A stretch of 12,754 nt of DNA from Synura sp. LO234KE (lineage: Eukaryota > Sar > Synurophyceae > Synurales > Mallomonadaceae): the NCBI GenBank assembly GCA_015143735.1, contig VKHC01000371.1, positions 1 through 12,754 of the forward strand, in the 5' to 3' direction. Positions 1 through 7,585 of this stretch are shown in pieces. The number at the start of each line of letters is the position of its first letter. The stretch's first letter is position 1. A program made the position numbers and the translations under genes. The notes below the pieces were generated by a model, which did no database searches, was not told where the DNA came from, and saw only the letters and a program-made list of their open reading frames with translations.

Positions 1-68
<68 letters not shown>
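1..68. repeat. (AAT)n trinucleotide microsatellite
   Basis: Uninterrupted ATA/TAA triplets run from the first base to about position 68. The array may start outside the window. It is a simple repeat typical of AT-rich eukaryotic DNA. Confidence 0.98.
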
Positions 69-69
<1 letters not shown>

Positions 70-468
70 CTCAAATTAGAAATATACCGTAGATTGATAA
101 ACGAGAATCAGAATATTCCTATAAAAAATCTTAATACTTGTCTTAATTCTATAGCAAAATAAAATGTTCGTCAGCGCAAATTCTACAGAGTTTCTTTAAT
201 GAAGTAACATCACCCACTACTGTTGAGGCATAAGTTGGAGTACCTTTAAAAAATTAGTACAATCCTCGTACTTATACATCAACATTGGTGGGCAATATTC
301 AAGTTTATTACCATACATTGATAATATGATATCATAGTAGGATAACGTAAGAAATACAATAAATATGTAGTATCCCTCTTACACTATAATTGATATAAGA
401 TAACGATACTTCTATAGAAATGGACATTTAAAAAGCACAATTAGGAAATATACTATTTTACCTTACAT
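69..468. other. AT-rich intergenic stretch without a gene
   Basis: About 400 nt with no supportable coding region. It holds the 3' flank of the minus-strand gene ending at 469, including an AATAAA signal on the minus strand at 304-309, and a 12-nt palindrome TATGATATCATA at 325-336. CACTA strings occur near 210 and 380, but I found no matching inverted copy near the right edge, so I do not call a transposon end here. Confidence 0.6.
304..309 (-). terminator. Polyadenylation signal AATAAA for the gene at 469-1733
   Basis: TTTATT on the + strand reads AATAAA on the - strand, about 160 nt after the exon 3 stop codon. The spacing is plausible for a short 3' UTR. In so AT-rich a region a chance match cannot be excluded. 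Confidence 0.4.
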
Positions 469-1733
469 TTAGTTTCCCTTCGGTGTTTCAAAATCATCAT
501 TCTCCTCATAGTCCATGTCCAACAGGCTAAAGTCCAACTCTCCTTCATCTTCGAAAACGCTACTCTGAACTTGAAGAGAAAAATGCTGATTGATATTGCT
601 ACTGTCGTATTTCCTCAGCAGCCTATCACCCTTTGAGTTGCAAGGTTTAGATTTGTCCTTTCTTTTCTTTCGGTACCGTATTGTACTGCTGATCACCTCG
701 TAAATGTCTACAAAAAAGTGTAATTCGTTAGAATTTTATCTACAAGGTGATCAGTAGGGCGTTACATAAATAAAAATAATACAGCAAATTTATTCAAAAA
801 GTCTCGCTGATCTCATCATAGAGAACTTTCTTATCTTTACCTTTTTCAACAATCAGTGACTGTATCACTGGTTCATCATTTGAACTTGAAATTGCAGTGT
901 GTCCAAAACTTGTGAATAGAGCGACATGTCTGGAAAATTCTTTTTGGACGTATAAGGAGTCCTCTCCATCAACAGTGTCGCCACCGGCAACACCCCAAAC
1001 CTTACATCCCATTCCATCTTTGTCAAAGTCAAAATGGCTCCATATGCAGTTAATATAGTTAAGAAAAGATTGCCTATTTGGATTATCAGCGCTTTCTGTA
1101 GTCGGCGGGGATTCTACCGGATCACTTTTGATTGGTGGAGCATCTCTTGGCTTCTTTCGAACACGACGCTTTTGTTGAATACCAGTCAAAATATCTCCTA
1201 ATTTACGCGCATTCTCTTCATTTTCATCAGAATAGGTAAGAATACGACCTTGCCCATCAGCAGAAGCAACACCTACATTTCAACGTATTAAATATGGAGG
1301 AAATTGAATTATATGTGAACAGATTACCTTCATTAAGGAAAGGCAGAAAATTCACACAAGGATCTTTATTTTGTCCAAGATCATATTTGTTGTTGAATAG
1401 TGACAAAAGAAATAGCGAACGCATTTTTTCCATTGAAGGAAAATGCTCGGTAAGAGAACTTTGCAAGTAAGCAAAGCTGAGCCGGCTTTCCAATCGTTTC
1501 TGAAAATCAGTTTTCGTCAACTGCCGGCTACTAGTTACTATCGGAAAACTTCGAACACTGCTTCCGCTTGGTATCTTCATCGCGACAATACTGGAACACA
1601 TTGATTGAAAAAGAGTCTTAATATCTACTAAGTCTCTATCCATGGCTTTCGTTAGCGCTTCCCGTTGCTTCATTGTTTGCTCATAAGATGAAATCTTATT
1701 GCTAATCATTCTCGCAACTTCTTCAAAGCTCAT
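469..1733 (-). CDS. Three-exon gene, nuclear-type protein of unknown function (358 aa)
   Basis: I do not recognise this protein. Three minus-strand reading frames join through two introns: exon 1 is 1733-1328, exon 2 is 1272-841 and exon 3 is 707-469. Both joins keep frame and create Gly136 and Asp280. The joined coding length is 1077 nt, giving 358 residues and a TAA stop. Visible features are a charged, probably helical N-terminus (about residues 1-45), a basic cluster KRRVRKKPR at about 169-178, a Pro/Thr/Ser-rich stretch after it, a second basic cluster (RYRKKRKDK, about 290-298) and a very acidic C-terminus. Two basic clusters suggest nuclear location or nucleic-acid binding, which is inference. 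The ATG at 1733 sits in an AAAATGAG context, 65 nt from a palindrome shared with the transposase/protease promoter. It is divergent from the aldo-keto reductase. If intron 2 is retained, translation stops at 794 and gives 294 residues. Confidence 0.7.
689..754. repeat. Short inverted repeat flanking the intron 2 acceptor
   Basis: CTGATCACCTCGTA (689-702) and TACAAGGTGATCAG (741-754) pair at 13 of 14 positions across a 38-nt loop. The loop contains the branch point and the 3' splice site of intron 2. In the transcript it could fold into a stem that presents or hides the acceptor. Confidence 0.6.
708..840 (-). other. Intron 2 of the 358-aa gene (133 nt)
   Basis: On the minus strand the donor is AAAAAG|GTAAAG and the acceptor is TTTTTTGTAG|ACATTT. 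A consensus branch point CTAAC lies at 731-727, about 20 nt before the acceptor. Splicing keeps frame into a 78-codon exon with a basic then acidic composition. A second possible acceptor (CTTGTAG) lies about 30 nt upstream. The intron also contains the in-frame stop at 796-794 with an overlapping AATAAA, so retention would give a shorter product. Confidence 0.6.
789..794 (-). terminator. AATAAA overlapping the intron-retained stop codon
   Basis: The minus strand reads TGAATAAA at 796-789: the TGA ends the read-through frame of exon 2 and its last A begins an AATAAA signal. This could be an internal polyadenylation site that competes with splicing of intron 2. It lies at most a few nucleotides after the stop, so the 3' UTR would be extremely short. 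Confidence 0.4.
1273..1327 (-). other. Intron 1 of the 358-aa gene (55 nt)
   Basis: On the minus strand the donor is GAAG|GTAATC and the acceptor is ATGTAG|GTGTTG. Removing the 55 nt restores one open frame between exons 1 and 2. Without splicing, the exon 1 frame runs on and stops near 1257. The intron is very AT-rich with a short pyrimidine stretch (TTTCCTCC). Confidence 0.75.
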
Positions 1734-1845
1734 TTTGATTTTTTATGAAAAAAATCTTGAGAAGACACTTTTTCATACTCTATTTAAGCATTCAACTGAA
1801 TTTAAGCAAGGTCAGATTTTTCTGTTCTTGCTTAAATTTGGTAGT
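1734..1845. promoter_or_regulatory. Bidirectional promoter region between the 358-aa gene and the reductase
   Basis: This 112-nt gap separates two divergent start codons, so it must hold both promoters and both 5' leaders. It is AT-rich and contains the palindrome at 1799-1838 plus an extra half-like copy (ATTTAAGCA at 1782-1790). Its layout matches the gap at 7586-7680. No clear TATA box or initiator can be assigned. Confidence 0.6.
1799..1838. repeat. Palindrome P1, shared with the transposase/protease promoter
   Basis: Two 18-nt arms (1799-1816 and 1821-1838) flank a TTTT loop and pair at 16 of 18 positions. The core of the left arm is AAGCAAGGTCAGA and the right arm begins TCTGTTCTTGCTT. 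The reverse complement of this site matches palindrome P2 (7625-7668) at about 31 of 33 central positions, including the AAAA loop. The right end is 7 nt before the reductase ATG. It may be a protein-binding operator or promoter element, or a hairpin in the 5' leader. That role is inferred. Confidence 0.85.
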
Positions 1846-2694
1846 ATGGACGAACTTCCTTTGATTGGCATGGGAACATTTAGAGTTAAGGACAAAAATC
1901 TGCTTATTCATGCCATTTTCCAAGGATATCGACATTTCGATCTTGCAGAAAACTACGATAATCTGGAGATAGTGAAGGAAGCGCTGCAGTTTGCATTCTC
2001 ACAAGGTCTTTCACGCTCAGAGTTTTGGATAACGATGAAAGTTTTCTTCATTAAGAATGAGGCTCACATTGATAGATTGCTTGAGGCTTTAGGACTTCAA
2101 TATTTCGATCTTCTTTTGTTTCATGGCCCTTTTCATCTATTTGAAAATGAGGATTCACTCTTTAGAAATTGGCAGTTTATTTGTTCGTTTCAATCATTTA
2201 AAGTGAGACGTGCTGGAGTATCAAATTTTTATCGTCCACATTTGGAAAGACTTCTCTTGATTTGTGCAGATCACGATTTACCTCATCCATTCGCCAATCA
2301 AATTCAGATGAGCCCATTTGTTTTTGACGAAGATTTATTGTCTTTCTGCAGAGATGCAGATATTAAAATCATATCCTACAGTCCACTGGGATTTGAATAC
2401 AGTAATATGTTGTTGTACAATAATTTTTTGCTTCAAATCGCGAATTCTCTGCATGTATCAGCAGCTGAAATTGCTCTGGGCTGGCTTTTACAGAAAGGAG
2501 TTTATGTTATTCCGACGAGTTCCAAGATAGAACATCTAGCTGAGAACTTGAAAGCGGAAAATGTCAAAGTACATCTCACACCTTCTATGATTCAAATGAT
2601 TAACGAGATTCATTTAAGTTTTGATTGTCAAACTATGTTCTTGATTGATGTTGCACTTTCTGCAATTGAACATGGAAATTTACTTACATGGTGA
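1846..2694 (+). CDS. Aldo-keto reductase, NAD(P)H-dependent (282 aa)
   Basis: A cytosolic-type oxidoreductase expected to reduce aldehydes or ketones to alcohols with NADPH. It reads as one complete TIM-barrel. The catalytic tetrad is visible: Asp32 (in GYRHFDLAENY), Tyr37, Lys65 (ITMKVF) and His93 (LLLFHGP). Other family landmarks are PLIGMGTFR at the N-terminus, GVSNF at 124-128, NQIQMSPF at 151-158, ISYSPLG at 176-182 and the cofactor-phosphate segment VIPTSSKIEHLAENL at 221-235. There is no signal peptide. The length and the last motif resemble bacterial-type AKR5 enzymes (2,5-diketo-gluconate reductase, DkgB-like) more than long animal AKR1 enzymes. I chose the ATG at 1846 because the family's N-terminal motif starts at once; the frame is open back to 1699 but that part overlaps the palindrome and the divergent gene. 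The gene is intronless. The substrate is unknown. Confidence 0.93.
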   Translation: MDELPLIGMGTFRVKDKNLLIHAIFQGYRHFDLAENYDNLEIVKEALQFAFSQGLSRSEFWITMKVFFIKNEAHIDRLLEALGLQYFDLLLFHGPFHLFENEDSLFRNWQFICSFQSFKVRRAGVSNFYRPHLERLLLICADHDLPHPFANQIQMSPFVFDEDLLSFCRDADIKIISYSPLGFEYSNMLLYNNFLLQIANSLHVSAAEIALGWLLQKGVYVIPTSSKIEHLAENLKAENVKVHLTPSMIQMINEIHLSFDCQTMFLIDVALSAIEHGNLLTW

Positions 2695-2759
2695 TTTAAA
2701 GCTTACATTTTAAATTCTGTATAAGATGTATTGCTGGAAATAACAAATTAATTTGATTA

Positions 2760-2765
2760 ATTAAA
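2760..2765 (+). terminator. Polyadenylation signal ATTAAA for the reductase gene
   Basis: ATTAAA lies 66 nt after the reductase stop codon, a normal distance for a short 3' UTR. The surroundings are AT-rich, so chance is possible. Confidence 0.4.
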
Positions 2766-2774
2766 CAAAAATTT

Positions 2775-2970
2775 CTGAAAGACGAACTTTATTCAATTGC
2801 CTGAAAGACAAACTCGCTGCTACATCAAATTCGAATTACATCGATTACTAAAATTCGCAAAACTATTTATCTGGCCTCGAATGGTTCAGTCCGAAATACT
2901 ATTACAATCAATCCCAAAAACCTAAACTTGCGTAACTAACATTCCTAAGGCACCTAATCTGGCCTCAAAT
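2775..2970. repeat. Small direct duplications in the 3' flank of the protease gene
   Basis: CTGAAAGACGAACT (2775-2788) recurs as CTGAAAGACAAACT at 2801-2814 (13 of 14). ATCTGGCCTCGAAT (2869-2882) recurs as ATCTGGCCTCAAAT at 2957-2970 (13 of 14). The second copy of that pair encodes the last residues of the protease (LRPD-stop). The other copy would read RPDK-stop on the same strand. Confidence 0.7.
2788..2793 (-). terminator. Polyadenylation signal AATAAA for the C48 protease gene
   Basis: TTTATT on the + strand reads AATAAA on the - strand, 160 nt after the protease stop codon. With the ATTAAA of the reductase only about 22 nt away, the two convergent transcripts probably overlap slightly at their 3' ends. 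Confidence 0.45.
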
Positions 2971-5900
2971 AGAGAAGTTTTACAATCTCTTCAATGCCTT
3001 TGTTAGCGAATAACACGTCCCGTATGGAAGTTCTAATTTCGTTCTTACTATCAGGCGAAAAGGAAATCAACCAAGGAGTAGTAAGATTGTAGCCTGGTTT
3101 TCTATGCCGCTGCCACAAAATCCGTGCTGCATTCATAAGCACAAAAATACCGCAATTATCACCATCGATTTGATCCGGCGAAGCAACTAGTTTCACAGTC
3201 CAAGGTCTAAATTCTTTAACATGAGGAAATCTTTCTCTGAATAAACACTCCAAAAAACAGTGAATATGCTTGAAGATAAATCCTGATTGGTCTGGAGATG
3301 GCGATGAATACTTTGAATCAAACAATAAGATGGATTCTGTTTGACAATCGAGGCAAACATATGACCAATGAAGGTTTCTTTTATAGTTCACCGGAATGTG
3401 TATCACCAAATTGTCACCCGCAAAGGGATTAATTGCATCAAATTGCCTGCTCACACTGGCATAGTTGATTGTTGGCATTTTATGCGAAATCATTCCCTTG
3501 GGTTTTACAGTTGCCACTCTTAACCGCTCAGAAGAAGATTCAGTTGTTGATACCAAATAAGTGAAGAATGCGCTGTGGATTGGCCAATTATTTCGCCTTT
3601 CGTTATCAAAATGGTCGACTAGCTTTCCAAGCATACAGTTAATAATATCATCATTTAGCCACATATCGCAAGAAGTTAGTATTCGGTACTCTTTGGCACC
3701 GTAACTTCCGTAAGCAGATTTCCGAGATAATTCCCATTCCAACTTATAGGAGAAGTATGAATCCATGTTGGTGCTTTGAGGTTTTGAAAGAATGAGAACA
3801 AAACCTACCAGCAATGAGCCATCTGGTTGAATGCAAGGAATAGGGATATTTGGACTCAAATCGTCATCTCGAATAACTCTTGCTCTTTCAACAAATACGC
3901 TGGATTTATCGGCTGCAGGAGTGTATTTTGCTACAGCGTATCTGGACTCAAAAACCTCAAGTTTGGATCTAGTAATTATTTCAACGGTAGTCTGCATCGT
4001 TATCGGATGCGAATAAATTGCACCGGTGGTTTGATAGACTTGCTTAGGTGCCATAACAAATCTTAATGGAATTCTCTTCACACGATTATTGTCGACTGGT
4101 TTTTTGACTGGCACAAAAATTAGACGATTGTCGGGAGGCAAAGATCTAAGCGGCTTGTCATTAAGCTTTTGATCATTGAGAATTCGAAAATTTTCAACAA
4201 AAGTCTGAGTATCTGGAAACGAATCGATTGCTATTGGATCCAGTACAAATGGTTTTGAGGTATCGTACTGCGAATTCTTGGATGGTTTTGAACGATAGAA
4301 TTCCGAAAAACAAGCTTTTACAGCAACGTCGAAATTGAATAACAGTGTTTCCCTATTGATGAAGGTATTATTAAAATTTAGAGCTTCCGATACAGCCTTA
4401 TAGTTCAGTAACTGCTCTCCACCAGTGTTTTGAAACAACCGAAGAAGGGTCCAATAACGACCAGGCTCTGAAATTTGTTCATCTCCACCTGCCATGTACA
4501 TTAACCTTAGGCTGTGGACAGTAAGGGACAAAAGACCAGAAATGAAGAAACTGTCTAATTTTTCGTCGCTAAATGGAGGGCAATTGAAAACCTTCACAGA
4601 ACCCCTTGCAAGGGAAGCTTTAGTGAAGAGTTTCTCACAATAAGAACTAAGGTTTGAATTTTCCACTTCGGTAGTTTCAGCGGAAGGAACAATTGTAAAA
4701 CCTTCGGGTAAAAATTCAGAGACTTCTTCTGTAGTTTCAGCCGACAAATTATCGATCCCAGTAGCAGACAAACTTTTGCTAGTATCGGTTGCAAAGGAAG
4801 GAGCAGCTGCACTTTCCGAATTCACACTAGAAGTAGATGGGATTGGAAGATTTTCTGTCATCACATTTTCACTACTGGATGTGAGAGTTGGTGAAACTTT
4901 AGCCGGCAAATTTTCGATCCCAGTAGCAGACAAACTTTTGCTAGTATCGGTTGCAAAGGAAGAAGCAGCTGCACTTTCCGGCTTCACGCTAGAAGTAGAT
5001 GGGATTGGGAGATTTTTTGTAATCACATTTTCACTACTGGATGTGGGAGCTGGTGAGGTTTTATTTATTTCCGCAGGGAAAATATCGGAGGCCGAGGACG
5101 CTGAAGGTGTAAGGACTAGTTGTGACAATCCTGCATGTAAACTATCGGTAACCAAGAAACTGGATTGAAATACTGTGGAATCCTCAGGCATATGTGAAAA
5201 AGGCCTAATATCACTCGGTAGACTGCACTGTCCCTCTAATCCCCTCCTTATTTCATCTTCAGTGAAATACTTTCTAAGCAAAGAAAAAGTTGACGCAAGG
5301 AATATTTGACGAGAAGATGCACTTTTATCAGTCGTAGGGAATATAATCGATTCTTTTTCTGGTCCAGAGAGTGAAATGAAGCTTGTCTCTGTTTCATCAA
5401 AAAATGACGGCGAATCCTTGTATCCAGAATAATTCGAAGAATTAAGGTCAGGGAAAGGCTCCTGATCCATGCTTGAGCGATTTCCCTTCACAACAGAGGT
5501 TATCATGGACTCCGGAGTTTCTTCATCATCGGACGTAGTTATATTTCTGTTTTTCTTCATGACTGTTTTTCTCCTCCGTCCTGGTGTTGAATAGTTTGTT
5601 AACATTCGTGGAATTCCCTCAACCGGTGAAGCAGCTTCTAGTTGCATGGGCGAGACAAATTCTTCCACAACTTCGGTCCGCATGGCCTCAGGAGCCTTAT
5701 GTGGAAAAGAAGATACTTCCATGTCCAAGAGAGGTTTTTCTACAATTTCGGTCCGCATGGTCCCCGGAGCAACATCCGGAAAAGTATGTATTTGCACATC
5801 CAAGCGAGGTTTTTCTTCAACTTCGGTCCGCATGATCACCGTAGCCTCATCATCTTCAATGTGGTCCTGAATTATGTCAGTCTTGGCATTCTTGCGCTTC

Positions 5901-7585
5901 TGGGCAGCAATTGTGCTAGAAATTTCTGTAAAGGCCACGGCAGGGTCCAGAAGTTGATCTTCATTTGGCGGATTATCTTCCGTTGCTATTTCGGTACTTA
6001 GAGGTGTATCCACGCTTACGACTACTTGTTTTCGTTTTCGCTTTCGTGAAGTTGCAGGAAGAGATTGTGATGATTCGTGGTACGAGCCTGGAGGCTTAGC
6101 ATTCCGTCTCAAATCATACTGAAATGGATTATCTGCAGAAGTATACTCGGAAAGAATATTTTGAAGAACGGCCTTCTTTTCGGATGTAATAGTGAAGGGA
6201 CGGGCGTTATTCAACTGAATCTCTTTGAACACTTTATCGTATGCCTTTTCGCATTCACCAGATTTGAAGAGTGAAATGGTTTGCTGGTCTGTCACTAAAT
6301 CAACAATGTGGTTTTTAATTGCCCTAAAACCGTTTTGACAGCAACGTAGAACTAGATAATCCTCTTTATATACTTTTTCTATGAGCGGCGCAAGGTCACT
6401 TAAATTTATATTCGATGGCATGTTTGGGTACTTTTCATAGATTGCATTCAACGATCTTTTTTCTTTCTTCAACGTAGCAAAGTCCTTAAGAAATGCGTAC
6501 ATATCGGAACCTACGCGGTATATGAAATCTTTCGCATTGTCCCAGACTTTTTGTCGTGCTGCCTTTTTCCGTTTAGCATTACAATTAATATACCACTGCT
6601 TCATAGCGAGCTTTTGGATAGTTGAAGTCTTGAAACGTATTGATGCGTTCTCCAACATTAGAAGGAAAGACTGAAAAGAATATCCTTCTTTGCTGTATAG
6701 TGCCACCATATCAAAAACCAGACGAATATTATTCTCCTGTCGTTCAGCTTCATTTTCAAGCTGCTTTATAATATAATCTTCTAGTGCTTTTTCGTTTTCG
6801 CTGAAAGATTCGTTGACAAATATAGATGTTCCAGGATTGGAATCCTCGTGGTGATCCTCGAATTCAGCCTCAGCCTCACTTTCTGGGTTTTTATCTCTGG
6901 CAGAGATTCCAAGATTTCCAGAAAGTGCCACAATAGCAAGATTTTCCAATGCTACAGTTTCTGGTCTTGTTGACGATTCAGCAGATTGCATGAGAACAGA
7001 GAAATAATTTTCAAAGTTTTCTCTGCTACTAAAGTTGACGCTCTTCATATCAACATCATGAACCTCGGTATCATCAACTGAATAGGAAATGAATTTGAAA
7101 TGTTTCTGAATGTCATTGTTTTCAGCAAATTTAACACTTGGCAAGCATTTCTTCAACGACAAATAACAATCCTCCAGCTTGGCACAATAATCCACAAATC
7201 TGGCCGAAAAAATTTCCAAATTAAGCAGTTTTTCGTTCATCGTAGTCTGAAGAAGTGGAGCAAGATTTCCGAAATCCAAGGATTCATACATCTGTAGAAT
7301 AGAGTCAATGCAGTAATACCATTCTCTTCCCTCACAATTTTCTTGAACGCAATTTGAATGCAAATTGGAAATTATTGAACCATTCTTCCAAAAAAAAAGT
7401 TCAGAAAGCAAGTGATTGTAAATTGAGCAAAATCTTTGAAGTTTTAAGATCGAGTTTGAACTATTATCTTTTACACTGACTGGAAATTGGTTTTTGAACC
7501 AAAAGAGAAAGTTATCCAAGGAAGAAAACAATTTATCGATGTTATCCTTCAATATATCGTATCGTGTTAAGATGGTAGCAGCCAT
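2954..7585 (-). CDS. Large protein with C-terminal Ulp1/SENP-like C48 cysteine protease (1543 aa)
   Basis: The C-terminal domain (about residues 1300-1500) carries the full Ulp1 signature: WLNDDIIN at 1309, catalytic His1406 in HWSYVCLD, Asp1423 in LLFDS, oxyanion Gln1472 and catalytic Cys1478 in QIDGDNCGIF. It is therefore predicted to be an active thiol protease that removes SUMO or another ubiquitin-like protein; the target is unknown. The first 1000 residues match no family I recognise. They hold predicted helical segments, an acidic stretch (about 225-250), basic nuclear-localisation-like clusters (RKRKRK near 515 and RRRKTVMKK near 670), three 25-residue repeats (about 585-660) and two 54-residue Ser/Thr-rich repeats (about 842-949). 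The frame is uninterrupted over 4.6 kb. The start at 7585 (AAATGGCT) is the first ATG beyond the divergent promoter. Ulp1 domains are known cargo of plant CACTA and Mutator-like elements, so its place beside a transposase fits a transposon gene. Confidence 0.9.
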   Translation of the reverse strand: MAATILTRYDILKDNIDKLFSSLDNFLFWFKNQFPVSVKDNSSNSILKLQRFCSIYNHLLSELFFWKNGSIISNLHSNCVQENCEGREWYYCIDSILQMYESLDFGNLAPLLQTTMNEKLLNLEIFSARFVDYCAKLEDCYLSLKKCLPSVKFAENNDIQKHFKFISYSVDDTEVHDVDMKSVNFSSRENFENYFSVLMQSAESSTRPETVALENLAIVALSGNLGISARDKNPESEAEAEFEDHHEDSNPGTSIFVNESFSENEKALEDYIIKQLENEAERQENNIRLVFDMVALYSKEGYSFQSFLLMLENASIRFKTSTIQKLAMKQWYINCNAKRKKAARQKVWDNAKDFIYRVGSDMYAFLKDFATLKKEKRSLNAIYEKYPNMPSNINLSDLAPLIEKVYKEDYLVLRCCQNGFRAIKNHIVDLVTDQQTISLFKSGECEKAYDKVFKEIQLNNARPFTITSEKKAVLQNILSEYTSADNPFQYDLRRNAKPPGSYHESSQSLPATSRKRKRKQVVVSVDTPLSTEIATEDNPPNEDQLLDPAVAFTEISSTIAAQKRKNAKTDIIQDHIEDDEATVIMRTEVEEKPRLDVQIHTFPDVAPGTMRTEIVEKPLLDMEVSSFPHKAPEAMRTEVVEEFVSPMQLEAASPVEGIPRMLTNYSTPGRRRKTVMKKNRNITTSDDEETPESMITSVVKGNRSSMDQEPFPDLNSSNYSGYKDSPSFFDETETSFISLSGPEKESIIFPTTDKSASSRQIFLASTFSLLRKYFTEDEIRRGLEGQCSLPSDIRPFSHMPEDSTVFQSSFLVTDSLHAGLSQLVLTPSASSASDIFPAEINKTSPAPTSSSENVITKNLPIPSTSSVKPESAAASSFATDTSKSLSATGIENLPAKVSPTLTSSSENVMTENLPIPSTSSVNSESAAAPSFATDTSKSLSATGIDNLSAETTEEVSEFLPEGFTIVPSAETTEVENSNLSSYCEKLFTKASLARGSVKVFNCPPFSDEKLDSFFISGLLSLTVHSLRLMYMAGGDEQISEPGRYWTLLRLFQNTGGEQLLNYKAVSEALNFNNTFINRETLLFNFDVAVKACFSEFYRSKPSKNSQYDTSKPFVLDPIAIDSFPDTQTFVENFRILNDQKLNDKPLRSLPPDNRLIFVPVKKPVDNNRVKRIPLRFVMAPKQVYQTTGAIYSHPITMQTTVEIITRSKLEVFESRYAVAKYTPAADKSSVFVERARVIRDDDLSPNIPIPCIQPDGSLLVGFVLILSKPQSTNMDSYFSYKLEWELSRKSAYGSYGAKEYRILTSCDMWLNDDIINCMLGKLVDHFDNERRNNWPIHSAFFTYLVSTTESSSERLRVATVKPKGMISHKMPTINYASVSRQFDAINPFAGDNLVIHIPVNYKRNLHWSYVCLDCQTESILLFDSKYSSPSPDQSGFIFKHIHCFLECLFRERFPHVKEFRPWTVKLVASPDQIDGDNCGIFVLMNAARILWQRHRKPGYNLTTPWLISFSPDSKNEIRTSIRDVLFANKGIEEIVKLLYLRPD
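4739..5062. repeat. Two tandem 162-bp repeats in the protease gene
   Basis: The units are 4739-4900 and 4901-5062. They differ at about 14 of 162 positions by eye (roughly 91% identity) and add 54 codons each without disturbing the frame. Each encodes a Ser/Thr/Pro-rich segment with the motifs NLPIPSTSSV and ATDTSKSLSATGI. The region is probably disordered. Confidence 0.93.
5609..5833. repeat. Three 75-bp repeats encoding MRTE-type 25-residue units
   Basis: On the minus strand the units begin at 5833, 5758 and 5683. They encode MRTEVEEKPRLD, MRTEIVEKPLLD and MRTEVVEEF starts, each about 25 residues long. The third unit has decayed in its second half. The conserved DNA block TTCGGTCCGCATG recurs at exactly 75-nt spacing on the + strand (5672, 5747, 5822). 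Confidence 0.9.

Noticed and set aside
200-400. CACTA strings as the left terminal inverted repeat
   Set aside because: CACTA at about 210 and 380 has no inverted counterpart that I could find between 11400 and 12754, and a 5-mer is expected by chance.
1799-1838. Spliced-leader acceptor or trans-splicing signal before the reductase
   Set aside because: A TAG lies just before the ATG, but no pyrimidine tract precedes it and the transposase start has no comparable AG, so the shared palindrome is not explained this way.
1699-1845. 49-residue upstream extension of the reductase
   Set aside because: It would translate the palindrome and overlap the start of the divergent gene, and the family's N-terminal motif begins directly after the ATG at 1846.
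2954-3700. Adenovirus- or Polinton-type protease, implying a virus-like element
   Set aside because: The motif order WLND...HW...FDS...Q-x5-C fits the Ulp1/C48 type, and there is no DNA polymerase, integrase, capsid or packaging gene; the partner is a Tnp2-like transposase.
4776-5168. 130-residue open frame on the + strand
   Set aside because: It lies antisense inside the 54-residue repeats of the protease gene and only mirrors their duplicated DNA; the minus-strand frame has the recognisable protease domain.
5584-6001. Overlapping + strand open frames with repeated motifs
   Set aside because: They are antisense shadows of the 75-bp repeats in the protease gene. Three overlapping frames at once show that the repeat, not coding, produces them.
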